DNA of 64,000 nucleotides. Source: Bacillus spizizenii TU-B-10. Lineage in GTDB: Bacteria > Bacillota > Bacilli > Bacillales > Bacillaceae. The stretch lies in the NCBI RefSeq assembly GCF_000227465.1, contig NC_016047.1, forward strand, positions 697,001 through 761,000, given 5' to 3'. The notes below the pieces were generated by a model. The model made no database searches and was not told the DNA's origin. It saw only the letters and a program-made list of their open reading frames with translations. Positions 50,088-58,874 of this stretch are shown here, one piece after another (the first letter of the stretch is position 1; each line of letters opens with the position of its first letter). A program made the translations under genes and the position numbers.

Positions 50088-51275
50088 ATGAAGACAGTAT
50101 TGATTTTAAATTTTCCTGCGGAAGGCCATGTGAATCCTACCTTAGGCATCACAAAAGCGTTTTCTGATAAGGGATATGACGTCCATTATATTTCCACTGA
50201 AAAATACAAAAAACGATTAGAAGCGGCGGGAGCAACTGTCCATCTTCACCGGGATCTGCTGCGAACAACACCTATTCATGTCGGTTCGCCCAATGGCATT
50301 CTTGAATTCTTGAAAATCCATATCAAAACCTCGCTGGATATTTTACAAATTGTGAAAGACTTATCTAAGAGCATTCAATTTGATTTTGTGTATTATGATA
50401 AATTCGGCGCGGGGGAATTGGTGAGGGATTACTTAGATATTCCAGGGGTTGCTTCATCAGCGTCCTTCCTGTTTGGCGAAGAGCATCTGAAAATCCTGCC
50501 GCTGCATCCTGACTCTGGAGCCCCGCTTGAGTTGGATCAAGAGTGCGAAGACCTTTTGGCAAAAATGAAAGAAACGTACGGTGTTGCCCCGAAAAACCTG
50601 GTTCAATTCATGAACAATAAAGGGGAATTGAATGTAGTGTATACAAGCCGTTATTTTCAGCCTGAAAGCGATCGTTTCGGGGATGAATGTCTGTTTATCG
50701 GCCCCAGCTTTCCAAAGAGAGCGGAAAAATCAGATTTCCCGATTGAACAGTTAAAAGATGAAAAGGTCATTTATATTTCAATGGGGACTGTTCTGGACAA
50801 TACGGAGGAATTTTTCAACCTTTGTATTGATGCATTTTCTGGCTTTAACGGAAAAGTCGTCATCGCTGCCGGAGAAAAAGCGGACCTGACCAAATTAAAG
50901 AAGGCGCCGGAAAACTTTATCATCGCCCCATATGTCCCTCAGCTGGAAGTGCTGGAGCATGCCGATGTGTTCATTACACACGGCGGAATGAACAGCGTAA
51001 ATGAAGGCATTCATTTCAATGTGCCTCTGGTTGTCATGCCTCATGACAAGGATCAGCCGATGGTGGCGCAGCGTCTCTCTGAACTCCATGCAGGCTATGT
51101 CATTTCTAAAGATGAAGTCGATGTACAAAAATTAAAACAGGGCGTAGATGAGGTTTTGCATCACGATCAATATACGGAAGGTATTAAAAAAATCAATCAA
51201 AGCTTCCAAGAGTCTATGAATATGGATGAAGTGATGGAGCGGATTGATGAATTCATTCGTCAAAAAAACAAATAA
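50088..51275 (+). CDS. ydhE: UDP-glycosyltransferase (macrolide glycosyltransferase type) YdhE
   Basis: A 395-residue GT-B enzyme of family GT1. The N-terminal acceptor half begins TVLILNFPAEGHVNPTLGI with His12 as probable catalytic base. The C-terminal donor half holds the UDPGT motif VPQLEVLEHADVFITHGGMNSVNEGIHFNVPLVVMPHDKDQ. Relatives YjiC, YojK and YdhE transfer glucose to flavonoids, macrolides and other phenolic or hydroxyl compounds. GAGAGGGAG precedes the ATG. Confidence 0.9.
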   Translation: MKTVLILNFPAEGHVNPTLGITKAFSDKGYDVHYISTEKYKKRLEAAGATVHLHRDLLRTTPIHVGSPNGILEFLKIHIKTSLDILQIVKDLSKSIQFDFVYYDKFGAGELVRDYLDIPGVASSASFLFGEEHLKILPLHPDSGAPLELDQECEDLLAKMKETYGVAPKNLVQFMNNKGELNVVYTSRYFQPESDRFGDECLFIGPSFPKRAEKSDFPIEQLKDEKVIYISMGTVLDNTEEFFNLCIDAFSGFNGKVVIAAGEKADLTKLKKAPENFIIAPYVPQLEVLEHADVFITHGGMNSVNEGIHFNVPLVVMPHDKDQPMVAQRLSELHAGYVISKDEVDVQKLKQGVDEVLHHDQYTEGIKKINQSFQESMNMDEVMERIDEFIRQKNK

Positions 51276-51278
51276 GCA

Positions 51279-51309
51279 AAGAACTCCCGTATCTGGTACG
51301 GGAGTTCTT
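51279..51309. terminator. Bidirectional terminator ydhE/ydhF
   Basis: A 13-bp perfect stem, AAGAACTCCCGTA / TACGGGAGTTCTT, 5-base loop, between convergent genes. Confidence 0.9.
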
Positions 51310-51312
51310 CAT

Positions 51313-52023
51313 TTAAAACTTGATTTTGATTTTTTGAGCATCACTGATTTTCTTATGGTTGTGGTCAAAGACGTCACTTGTTGTGATTTCGATCCACTTG
51401 ATCTCTTTTTCTTTCTTCTTATCATCAGCATCTTCGTCATGTGCATGGCCGCTTGATGCGTTCACAATAAAGCCGAGATTTCCGGACTTTTCGGCTCCGC
51501 CTTCCAATTCGCCATTTAACTCTTCAAGATAAATGTCTTTGTTCCAATCAAAGGTTTCCCCTGTATTTGTTTTCATCAAGGCAATCGGCGCAACATTTAC
51601 TTTCTTAGAAGATGTGTTCTTAATGTCAACGAAGACCTTAACGAAATCAAACTCTTCATCATGTGTTAACACATGAAAATAATCAATCATGCTGTAATCC
51701 GGACGCAAATGGATCAGCTTCATTTCTTTTACTGTTAACTCCACGTCGCCAATCTGATAGGTTTGATTCACTTGCTTGATATCCTTTAAAACAGCTTTTC
51801 CCTTGTCATCAGAAAACGTTTGGCCAACCTTCAGCAATGACCGGTCATCAGTTACTTGGGAATTAGGCTGATACTCATCTATACTGTCTTTTTGAGATGA
51901 TGTGCTTTGCGGTGTGGCTTTTACCGCTTGCTCTCCGCCCGCACTTTGTTTTTCTGTATTGGCGTTCGATGAGCAGCCCGCAAGCACGATGGCAAAAACA
52001 AAAATTGAAAGAATTCTTTTCAT
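51313..52023 (-). CDS. ydhF: Secreted lipoprotein YdhF
   Basis: A 236-residue lipoprotein: signal peptide MKRILSIFVFAIVLAGCSSN with lipobox LAGC (Cys17). A linker follows, then a beta-rich domain (QIGDVELTVKEMKLIHL, FDFVKVFVDIKNTSSKKVNVAPI) in the style of DUF4352/DUF5068 extracellular immunoglobulin-like domains. A His/Asp-rich stretch GHAHDEDADDKKKEK could bind metal. Role unknown. The ATG at 52023 has TGGAGGA; the longer frame has no ribosome site. It lies downstream of phoB. Confidence 0.85.
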   Translation of the reverse strand: MKRILSIFVFAIVLAGCSSNANTEKQSAGGEQAVKATPQSTSSQKDSIDEYQPNSQVTDDRSLLKVGQTFSDDKGKAVLKDIKQVNQTYQIGDVELTVKEMKLIHLRPDYSMIDYFHVLTHDEEFDFVKVFVDIKNTSSKKVNVAPIALMKTNTGETFDWNKDIYLEELNGELEGGAEKSGNLGFIVNASSGHAHDEDADDKKKEKEIKWIEITTSDVFDHNHKKISDAQKIKIKF

Positions 52024-52036
52024 GATGATTCCTCCA

Positions 52037-52073
52037 TTAAAAAGAGAGCCCGTTACTTCATACAAGCAACGGG
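52037..52073 (-). terminator. Terminator of phoB
   Basis: On the minus strand CCCGTTGCTT / AAGTAACGGG (one G-T pair) followed by CTCTCTTTTT. Confidence 0.75.
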
Positions 52074-52088
52074 ACACCTTGTATTCTT

Positions 52089-53477
52089 TTACTTATCGTT
52101 AATCTTAATGTTGTATTGTAAAGCCTTGAAGACATTTTTAGCGATTTGTGTATTATCGATTTGGCCGGCAAATGTCTCACTAGACGGTCCGTACGCATAG
52201 ACGGGAACATCTTCACCAGTATGTCCGCCTGTCGTCCATCCAGTGTGAGAGCGTTTATTGAAAATCTCCTCGATCGCATTATCGATTTCAAGCACTTCTT
52301 TCGATTTTGCGGCTTTTTTAACAGATTGGATTTCTGATTCAGTTAAAGCCAATTTCTTTTGGTCAATATACGTTTTTAATGTTTTTTCAACATCTGCGCC
52401 GTCAGCGATTTTTTCTGCCATAAAGTCAGGTGTGCGTTTTGCGGCTTTAATTGGTTCACTGAACCAGTTGTAGATGCCGTCTGCACCGATGGAGTATCCG
52501 CCGGTCGAGTGGTCAGCCGTTGCCACAACCAATGTGTGCTTGTCCTTTTTGGCGAAATCAAGAGCCGCCTTATAAGCTTGTTCGAAGTCCTCCATTTCAC
52601 TCATGGCGCCGACGATATCATTGTCATGCCCCGCCCAGTCAATCTGGCTGCCTTCCACCATGAGGAAGAATCCGTCTTTATCCCTGCTTAATTTTTTAAT
52701 CGCTGTGTTTGTCATATCTTTTAATGAAGGAATGTCCTTCGTGCGGTCAATCTTTTTAGGCAGGCCGCCGTCAGCGAATAGGCCGAGAACTTGGCTGTCT
52801 TTATTTTTCAGCATGTCCTTGCGGTTATCCACATAGCTGTATCCCGCTTTTTTGAATTCCTTGATCAAATTGCGGTCCTTCCGGTCAAAGTTGCTTTTTC
52901 CTCCGCCTAGAAGGACATCAATTTTGTGCTTGCCGTTGACCATTTCATCAAAATAATCATCGGCAATCGAGTTCATATTTTTTCGGCTGTGATCGTGTGA
53001 ACCGAAAGAGGCCGGAGTGGCGTGTGTAATTTCTGAAGTGGCCACAAGTCCTGTTGATTTTCCTTTCTCTTTCGCGGCTTCAAGTACTGTTTTGGCTTCT
53101 GAACCATCGTTATCCACAGCAATCGCATTGTTATATGTTTTGATCCCGGCTGACATAGCCGTTGCTGCAGATGCAGAATCTGTTACGTTTTGTTCTGGAT
53201 CTTCAGGATAAGTCGTCTGCTGGCCGACAAGGTATTGATCAAAAGCGGTAGGCTCTACAAACTTTGTCTTTTTATTATCTTTTAAATAGCGATGAGCAGA
53301 CGTATAGGACACACCCATACCATCACCAATCAGAACGATAACATTCTTAATTTCGTCTTGATTCCCCTTTTTCTTTTCCTGGGCGCTGGCTTCAGGCACA
53401 CTGCCGCTGGCTAAGCTGCTGAACGCAATAGATGATAAAACCGCGATAGGCAGTAATTTCTTCGGGAATTTTTTCAA
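52089..53477 (-). CDS. phoB: Alkaline phosphatase PhoB
   Basis: A 462-residue secreted alkaline phosphatase, with a signal peptide (MKKFPKKLLPIAVLSSIAFSSLASG...ASA). The metal site begins VIVLIGDGMG (Asp52), the nucleophile is Ser101 in NVTDSASAATAMSAG, and further ligands are in SQIDWAGHDND and TADHSTGG, with HTGEDVPVYAYGP near the end. It cleaves phosphate from outside monoesters under phosphate starvation. A PhoP box lies about 60 bp upstream. The length equals that of B. subtilis PhoB. AGGAGG is found nine bases before the ATG. Confidence 0.95.
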   Translation of the reverse strand: MKKFPKKLLPIAVLSSIAFSSLASGSVPEASAQEKKKGNQDEIKNVIVLIGDGMGVSYTSAHRYLKDNKKTKFVEPTAFDQYLVGQQTTYPEDPEQNVTDSASAATAMSAGIKTYNNAIAVDNDGSEAKTVLEAAKEKGKSTGLVATSEITHATPASFGSHDHSRKNMNSIADDYFDEMVNGKHKIDVLLGGGKSNFDRKDRNLIKEFKKAGYSYVDNRKDMLKNKDSQVLGLFADGGLPKKIDRTKDIPSLKDMTNTAIKKLSRDKDGFFLMVEGSQIDWAGHDNDIVGAMSEMEDFEQAYKAALDFAKKDKHTLVVATADHSTGGYSIGADGIYNWFSEPIKAAKRTPDFMAEKIADGADVEKTLKTYIDQKKLALTESEIQSVKKAAKSKEVLEIDNAIEEIFNKRSHTGWTTGGHTGEDVPVYAYGPSSETFAGQIDNTQIAKNVFKALQYNIKINDK

Positions 53478-53535
53478 CTGGATAACCTCCTAAAAATAGA
53501 TGAATCTCAATGACAACCCCATTATATTTTTAAAC

Positions 53536-53552
53536 TGTTAAGCTAGTGTTAA
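53536..53552 (-). promoter_or_regulatory. PhoP box of phoB
   Basis: On the minus strand TTAACA-N5-TTAACA (53552-53536), direct TT(A/T)ACA repeats spaced by five bases as in Pho regulon promoters, about 60 bp before the phoB ATG. Confidence 0.8.
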
Positions 53553-53621
53553 TCGATTTTAAAGATTGGATTTACAAGAATAAGAGGATGACGGAAAATT
53601 GAGGAAAAGGGAGTGGGTTAA

Positions 53622-54230
53622 GTGAAGATGATTTGTGAATCAGGCCGGCTGAGTGATTATGTTTGTGAGTCGAAAGAAGTTGATTATTCCCATCCCATGA
53701 TAAAGGAGAAGGCAGCTGAACTTTTTCATTCATCTCAAACAGAAATGGACAAAGCGAAAATTGCTTTTGAGTTCGTAAGGGATGAAATATCACATTCATG
53801 GGATATTCAAAGCAAACGAGTTACTTGTCATGCTTCAGATGTTCTGAGATTCAAAGAGGGGATTTGCTATGCCAAATCAAATCTTTTCGCTGCCTTACTG
53901 CGCGGAGAAGGAATTCCAACAGGATTCTGTTATCAAAGATTAATGCTGTTCGATACGCCGGACAAAGGTTATTGCATTCATGCTTTAAACGCTGTATATC
54001 TTTCTTCTGTTAGAAAATGGGTAAGGCTGGATGCCCGAGGGAATAAGGAGGGGGTCAATGCACAATTTTCGATTCATAAAGAGAGACTGGCTTTTCAGGT
54101 CAATGAGAGAATGGGTGAACAAGATAAGCCGATGATTTATACAAGTCCCCATTCAAAAACAGTAGCTGTATTAAATGGACATACAGATGCTTTAAAGATG
54201 TATCTATATCATTTACCGGATGATTTGTAA
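53622..54230 (+). CDS. Transglutaminase-like (papain-fold) protein
   Basis: A 202-residue cytoplasmic protein of the transglutaminase-like superfamily. Catalytic residues are visible: Cys in FKEGICYAKSNLFAALLRGEGIPTGFCYQ, His in YCIHALNAVYL and Asp in WVRLDARGNKEG. Bacterial members act as cysteine peptidases or peptide ligases. The substrate is unknown. It stands alone between phoB and ydhH. The start is GTG with AAAGGGAG eight bases before it. Confidence 0.85.
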   Translation: MKMICESGRLSDYVCESKEVDYSHPMIKEKAAELFHSSQTEMDKAKIAFEFVRDEISHSWDIQSKRVTCHASDVLRFKEGICYAKSNLFAALLRGEGIPTGFCYQRLMLFDTPDKGYCIHALNAVYLSSVRKWVRLDARGNKEGVNAQFSIHKERLAFQVNERMGEQDKPMIYTSPHSKTVAVLNGHTDALKMYLYHLPDDL

Positions 54231-54234
54231 GCAG

Positions 54235-54268
54235 AAAGCAGGGATCTCTATGAGAATCCCTGCTTTTA
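54235..54268 (+). terminator. Terminator of the transglutaminase-like gene, also facing ydhH
   Basis: AAAGCAGGGA / TCCCTGCTTT with a 12-base loop (itself partly paired) and T residues. Confidence 0.85.
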
Positions 54269-54751
54269 ATCAAATAAGGTCTTTTCATTAAGGGTAAACT
54301 GACTTGCGGAATAATGATTACCTTGCTTCCATTTCACTTCAATCGTAATATCATGGCCTTCAAGCTCATGTTCATCTATTCGCTCTAAAAAAGAAACGGA
54401 CTCCTCTTTTGCGCTTCCATCGCGAGAAGTGCCGCCGGAATAATCTCGTATGGGGATTTCTGTATCAGAGCTCAGTAGAACCTCATCATCTTTTTTTACA
54501 ATCAGTGATTCCACATAAGTGCTGTCTGCTTTATCTGTATCACCGATCCAATAAAGATTGCCGCTGTATTCATTCGGTGCATCTTCATTTTTTGTGAAAA
54601 CAGCTTCCCAATTCCGATCTTTGCTTTCTCCCTGCCAGTTCGGATACTCCAATCGCACATAATGAATCAGCTGATAGGAAAAAAAGATCAAGCAGAAAGC
54701 CAATAATAGGGAAGCCGTGAAAATAAGAGGATATTTATAATGACTGGACAT
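54266..54751 (-). CDS. ydhH: Membrane-anchored protein YdhH
   Basis: A 161-residue protein with one N-terminal membrane anchor (PLIFTASLLLAFCLIFFSYQLIHYV) and an outside domain of about 125 residues with strands (EYSGNLYWIGD; DDEVLLSSDTEIPI; HDITIEVKWKQGN). It lacks a lipobox. Function unknown. It lies 17 bases after the ydhI remnant in the same direction. The gene name is by position. Confidence 0.72.
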   Translation of the reverse strand: MSSHYKYPLIFTASLLLAFCLIFFSYQLIHYVRLEYPNWQGESKDRNWEAVFTKNEDAPNEYSGNLYWIGDTDKADSTYVESLIVKKDDEVLLSSDTEIPIRDYSGGTSRDGSAKEESVSFLERIDEHELEGHDITIEVKWKQGNHYSASQFTLNEKTLFD

Positions 54752-54768
54752 AAAAAACTCCTATTCGT

Positions 54769-55233
54769 TTAATCAATTACCTTTGAAAAAAGAATTTTAT
54801 CCCGAATCAAAATGCCGTTTTCAGCTTTCTCGGGAATCTCCGGCTTGAGTCGCCTCGCTTCTTCAACTGCATTCGGAAACAATGCGGCGAATTGATAGCC
54901 TCTCTTTTGATAAAACGCCATCGCATGTACATTATCATTCGTTGTGATAAGCCTTGCATGTTTAGCCGTCTCTTCAACCTGCTGTAGGAAAGCTGTGCCG
55001 ATTCCTTTCTTTTCAATGATACTATCTAATGAAATGATTTCACAATCTTTTCCATGTATCACGTATGTAATATAACCGATGATTTCGCCACCCTCATCTA
55101 CAGCGGCATAGCCATCTAATTCATCACATCGAAAAATGCCGCTGGAAATCACCATCTCGGGTGACTCTCAATGCTTGGCAAAAAAATCGGTTATCGTATG
55201 TTTCGACAACTCACTGCTTGAGATAATCCTCAT
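54769..55233 (-). pseudogene. ydhI: GNAT acetyltransferase ydhI with an in-frame TGA
   Basis: From an ATG at 55233 beside a GGAGG, the frame reads MRIISSSELSKHTITDFFAKH, then TGA at 55170-55168, then ESPEMVISSGIFRCDELDGYAAVDEGGEIIGYITYVI and the GNAT motif A SLDSIIEKKGIGTAFLQQVEETAK..NDNVHAMAFYQKRGY. The TGA is at a place where family members have Trp (KHWGS-type), so one base change (TGG to TGA) is the likely lesion. The downstream ATG at 55155 has no clear ribosome site; a 128-residue truncated form could be made by reinitiation. Confidence 0.8.
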
Positions 55234-55297
55234 CCTCCTTTTAGAAAATGTGTAATATCATATATAACAATAACTAAAAAGATGTTGAGGTGACGGC

Positions 55298-56275
55298 ATG
55301 GAAATCAACGATGTCATTTATGGGCAGCACCATATAGACAAGGTGCTGGAAGAGCTTATCAAGAGCGCGCCGGTACAAAGATTAAAAGGAATCTACCAAG
55401 GCGGAGCAAGCTTTTTAGTCAATCGAAAGTGGGATGTGACCCGGTATGAGCACTCTATCGGCGTGATGCTCCTCATCAAAAAGCTGGGAGGAACGATAGA
55501 AGAGCAGATAGCAGGCCTGCTTCACGACGTATCACACACGGCTTTTTCCCATGTAATCGATGTTGTCTTTGAAAATGAAGCGGAAGACTACCATGAAAAT
55601 ATCTTTCAACAAGTCATTGTTCACTCTGAGATTCCGGGAATTTTAGAAAAACACGGTTATGATGCTGAAGAACTTTTATCAGACGATACGAGATGGACAT
55701 TGCTGGAACAGCCCGCACCAGAGCTCTGTGCCGATCGGACAGACTATACGCTGCGGGACATGTACCGATATGGGCACATTAGTCTGAGCGAAGCACAAAC
55801 CTTTTTGGATCACCTCATTGTGAGAAACGGAAGGATGTTTCCGGATGGAATCGAAGCTGCCGAATGGTTTGTCCGGGTGTATTACATGGAGGTGATAGAT
55901 TTCTTTTTGAATCCCGTGAATGTATATGGGTATGAATATTTAGCACAAACGTTGAAGGCTGCGTTACAGCATAATGTCATATCCGCAGAAGATCTGCTGA
56001 AAACGGATCAAGAGGTACTCGACATCTTGCACGCATCAAAAAATAAAGAAGTACTGAGCTTGCTTAAACATATTCATCCCCGCATCCAAGTAAAAGAAGA
56101 TAACATTCAGTACGATTTCCATCAAAAGAAGAAAATGCGCCTCATCGATCCATCCATTTTTCATCATGACGAATGGGTCAAAGCATCAGCTGTATCCGAA
56201 AACGTCAGAAAAATGGGAGAGGCCGCTTATCAAAAAGCAAAAAAAGGTGTGTATATAAAAGTGTTACATCACTAA
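55298..56275 (+). CDS. ydhJ: HD-domain phosphohydrolase YdhJ
   Basis: A 325-residue HD superfamily protein. Metal motif: RYEHSIGVMLLIKKLGGTIEEQIAGLLHDVSHTAFSHVID (H...HD), with the second HD-like DRTDYTLRDM. It resembles dGTPase/SAMHD1-like and YdhJ enzymes, so a nucleotide or other phosphoester is the probable substrate. GAGGTGA precedes the ATG. Confidence 0.87.
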   Translation: MEINDVIYGQHHIDKVLEELIKSAPVQRLKGIYQGGASFLVNRKWDVTRYEHSIGVMLLIKKLGGTIEEQIAGLLHDVSHTAFSHVIDVVFENEAEDYHENIFQQVIVHSEIPGILEKHGYDAEELLSDDTRWTLLEQPAPELCADRTDYTLRDMYRYGHISLSEAQTFLDHLIVRNGRMFPDGIEAAEWFVRVYYMEVIDFFLNPVNVYGYEYLAQTLKAALQHNVISAEDLLKTDQEVLDILHASKNKEVLSLLKHIHPRIQVKEDNIQYDFHQKKKMRLIDPSIFHHDEWVKASAVSENVRKMGEAAYQKAKKGVYIKVLHH

Positions 56276-56373
56276 TTGCCGCGTAACAGCGGCTTTTTTC
56301 ATGTTTGACTATGCCAACCAAGGGGAATAGGACAAACTGTGGGAACGTTTTATGAGAATATCAGCGTATTTAC

Positions 56374-56390
56374 ATACCATTCGGGGGTAT
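56374..56390 (+). promoter_or_regulatory. CsoR-like site upstream of ydhK
   Basis: ATACCATTCGGGGGTAT has ATACC and GGTAT arms around a G-rich centre, similar in style to copper-sensing CsoR operators. It is 94 bp before the ydhK start. Confidence 0.4.
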
Positions 56391-56483
56391 AGTATTATCG
56401 AAGAGCATGTTTGCTTGCAGATATGCGATTTTATTGTCTGCGGGCAAAAATCACAGTAAAAAATGAACCAAAGGAGAATGAAC

Positions 56484-57050
56484 ATGAAAATTACTAAAAA
56501 AGCACTGGGAATTCTGATGTTATCTCTTATTTTTGTTTTATCAGCTTGCGGCAATAACAATAGCACAAAAGAAAACACTCATGAAAATCATTCAGATTCG
56601 TCATCACATGAAGAAATGGAGCATTCCGGATCAGCTGACGTACCAGAGGGATTACAGGAATCTAAACATCCGAAATATAAAGTAGGAAGCCAAGTGGTCA
56701 TCAATGCATCTCATATGAAAGGCATGAAAGGTGCCGAGGCTACAGTGACAGGAGCCTATGACACAACGGCGTATGTTGTCTCTTACACTCCGACAAACGG
56801 AGGGCAGCGCGTAGATCATCATAAATGGGTAATCCAAGAAGAAATCAAAGACGCGGGAGATAAAACATTAAACCCTGGAGATCAGGTGATTTTAGAGGCT
56901 TCTCATATGAAAGGCATGAAGGGAGCAACAGCCGAGATCGACTCCTCCGAAAAAACAACCGTATACATGGTTGACTATACATCGACAACGAGCGGTGGAA
57001 AAGTGAAAAACCACAAATGGGTGACCGAAGACGAGCTTTCAGCTAAATAA
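56484..57050 (+). CDS. ydhK: Lipoprotein YdhK with two DUF1541 repeats
   Basis: A 188-residue lipoprotein: signal MKITKKALGILMLSLIFVLS then lipobox LSACG. A His/Glu-rich linker follows (HENHSDSSSHEEMEHSG), then two copies of a 60-residue DUF1541 repeat (YKVGSQVVINASHMKGMKGAEATVTGAYDTTAYVVSYTP; LNPGDQVILEASHMKGMKGATAEIDSSEKTTVYMVDYTS). Met/His motifs (HMKGMKG) suggest copper or other soft metal binding outside the membrane. The ATG at 56484 has AAAGGAG nine bases upstream. Confidence 0.88.
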   Translation: MKITKKALGILMLSLIFVLSACGNNNSTKENTHENHSDSSSHEEMEHSGSADVPEGLQESKHPKYKVGSQVVINASHMKGMKGAEATVTGAYDTTAYVVSYTPTNGGQRVDHHKWVIQEEIKDAGDKTLNPGDQVILEASHMKGMKGATAEIDSSEKTTVYMVDYTSTTSGGKVKNHKWVTEDELSAK

Positions 57051-57051
57051 T

Positions 57052-57083
57052 AAAAAATCCTCCTTTTACAAGGAGGATTTTTT
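57052..57083. terminator. Bidirectional terminator ydhK/pbuE
   Basis: A perfect 14-bp stem, AAAAAATCCTCCTT / AAGGAGGATTTTTT, 4-base loop; its right half contains the last codons of pbuE. Confidence 0.92.
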
Positions 57084-58232
57084 AACTGTCTGAACAGGTC
57101 TTGTTAACGAAATTAAGGCAAACAGGACAGCGATAATGACAATCGATCCGCCGCACCATGCCGTTGAGACAACAGTACCCGTCTGATCCAAAACAACACC
57201 GCCAATGGCTGAGCCAAGGGCAATTCCGACTTGGAGGGCAGATGTATTAAAGCTTTGCTGAATGTCAGACGAATCTGGTGCAATTTCAATTAAATAGCTT
57301 TGTTGAGCCGGGGCGAGGCTCCAGCTCAGAAGACCCCAAATCACCATGACAGGCAAAAAGAAAATCATAGACGCTGTAGACAGCGGCAGTAAGAACATAA
57401 TGATGGCAAAGGAACCGGTCACCAGCAAAATGCTCTTAAAGGAACCAAGCCGGTCAGAAAGCGCTCCTCCGAAAGGGCCTCCGCATACAGCAGATATCCC
57501 GAAAAGGAAATAACAAATGCTGACCCAGAAAGAGCTCAGGTGAAGAGTCTCTTCTAAAAACGGCGCAAAGTAAGCGTATAGCGTGTAGTGGCCAGCTAAT
57601 GTAAACATCGTGACGAGGTGTGAACTCGCGATTTTCAGATTGCCAATCGTCTTGAGTTGTTCCCGGAAAGGAATCATTTTCTCCGCCGGTATTCGTTCAA
57701 AGAAGATTGAAATAATCAGCATGGAGACCAGTGCCAACAGGCCGATGCCAAGGAACAAAATGCGCCATCCGAAGGAGTTGCTGATTAAGATTCCGAGCGG
57801 CACGCCTAATGCGATAGCGGAGCTGAATCCCATAAAAATAATTCCGATTGCGCGGGCTCTGTATTCAGGCGCTACAATTTTCGGGGCAATCGTTAAAGAG
57901 AGCACAACAATCAGCCCTGTACTCATTGCTGCCAATACCCTAGATACCATCAGTGTTGCAAAATTAGGGCTGAAATAGGCGACAAGATTGCTTAGGAAGA
58001 AAACAAATAAGGCAATTAAATATAAACGCTTCCGCTCAATCTTCGCAGTCAATGCCAAAAGCAGCGGCCCTGACACTGCATATCCCAGCGCAAACACACT
58101 GATCAGCTGCCCGGCTGAGACAATGGAAATGTCTAAATCATTTGCGATCTGAGGAAGAATTCCTCCCACAATTAACTCAACCAATCCGACTGCAATCGTA
58201 GAAGCTGCAAGTAGGAAAACTTTAAAATTCAT
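57066..58232 (-). CDS. pbuE: Purine (hypoxanthine/adenine) efflux pump PbuE
   Basis: A 388-residue MFS protein with twelve helices: [43 protein letters not shown] and the DHA1 motif [11 protein letters not shown]. PbuE (YdhL) exports purine bases, protecting against base analogues. It is under an adenine riboswitch that raises transcription when adenine is high. AAGGAG lies eight bases before the ATG. Confidence 0.93.
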   Translation of the reverse strand: MNFKVFLLAASTIAVGLVELIVGGILPQIANDLDISIVSAGQLISVFALGYAVSGPLLLALTAKIERKRLYLIALFVFFLSNLVAYFSPNFATLMVSRVLAAMSTGLIVVLSLTIAPKIVAPEYRARAIGIIFMGFSSAIALGVPLGILISNSFGWRILFLGIGLLALVSMLIISIFFERIPAEKMIPFREQLKTIGNLKIASSHLVTMFTLAGHYTLYAYFAPFLEETLHLSSFWVSICYFLFGISAVCGGPFGGALSDRLGSFKSILLVTGSFAIIMFLLPLSTASMIFFLPVMVIWGLLSWSLAPAQQSYLIEIAPDSSDIQQSFNTSALQVGIALGSAIGGVVLDQTGTVVSTAWCGGSIVIIAVLFALISLTRPVQTVKKSSL

Positions 58233-58263
58233 AACAAACTCCTTTACTTAAAAGTTTTGACAA

Positions 58264-58370
58264 ATAAAAAAATCCTGATTACAAAAAATGTCATAAACAA
58301 TTTTTGTAATCAGGATTTTACGGTTCCTGGTAGACACCCTCAAACCATATTATTGAGGTTATACAAGTGA
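58264..58370 (-). promoter_or_regulatory. Adenine riboswitch of pbuE (ON switch)
   Basis: Read on the minus strand, the aptamer P1 begins near 58366 (TTGTAT) and ends near 58304 (ATTACAA). P2 is GGTTTGAGGGTGTCTACC-like and P3 CAGGAACCGTAAAATCCTG, with the U in CTGATTAC that marks adenine specificity. Its 3' P1 strand is shared with a terminator stem, AATCCTGATTACAAAAA / TTTTTGTAATCAGGATT, plus a T run. Adenine binding prevents termination. Confidence 0.95.
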
Positions 58371-58495
58371 TAATAGCTATTTAATTGATTCGTTTCTGTT
58401 GATGAGTGTATCACATTATGAATGAATCTTCCATAGAAAAATTTACAAATCGATGAACCGGACAAGTAAATGATTATATTTATTTTTTAAAAGTA

Positions 58496-58543
58496 TAGAC
58501 ATTTAAAAAATAATGACTATAATAAAAATTGTAAGCGTTTTAA
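58496..58543 (+). promoter_or_regulatory. gmu operon promoter and cre site
   Basis: TAGACA (58496-58501)-N16-TATAAT (58518-58523) is a likely sigma-A promoter. TGTAAGCGTTTTAA (58530-58543) is a good CcpA cre placed at or just after the transcription start, giving glucose repression. Confidence 0.8.
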
Positions 58544-58562
58544 TCACAAGGGGGGATAGCAG

Positions 58563-58874
58563 TTGAAAAAAATATTACTGGCGTGCAGTTCAGGAATGTC
58601 TACCAGTTTATTGGTGACAAAAATGAAGGAATACGCACAATCCATCGGAGAGGAAGCGGAGATTTGGGCAGTCGGCCAAGATAAGGCGAAAGAAGATATG
58701 AGAAAAGCAGATGCCGTTTTGATCGGCCCGCAAATGAGCTTTCTGAAAAGCGAACTCCAAAAAGAGGCGGATCAATACAACATTCGGGTTGAAGTCATTG
58801 ACATGATGGCCTACGGAATGGCAGATGGCAAAAAAGCGTATGAGCAAGCATTGTCCTTAATGGAGAATCAATAA
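58563..58874 (+). CDS. gmuB: PTS oligo-beta-mannoside EIIB component GmuB
   Basis: A 103-residue lactose/cellobiose-type EIIB: MKKILLACSSGMSTSLLVTKM with phospho-Cys8. It receives phosphate from GmuA and gives it to the sugar carried by GmuC. The start is TTG with AAGGGGGG about eight bases before. First gene of gmuBACDREF(G); gmuA follows at once. Confidence 0.92.
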   Translation: MKKILLACSSGMSTSLLVTKMKEYAQSIGEEAEIWAVGQDKAKEDMRKADAVLIGPQMSFLKSELQKEADQYNIRVEVIDMMAYGMADGKKAYEQALSLMENQ

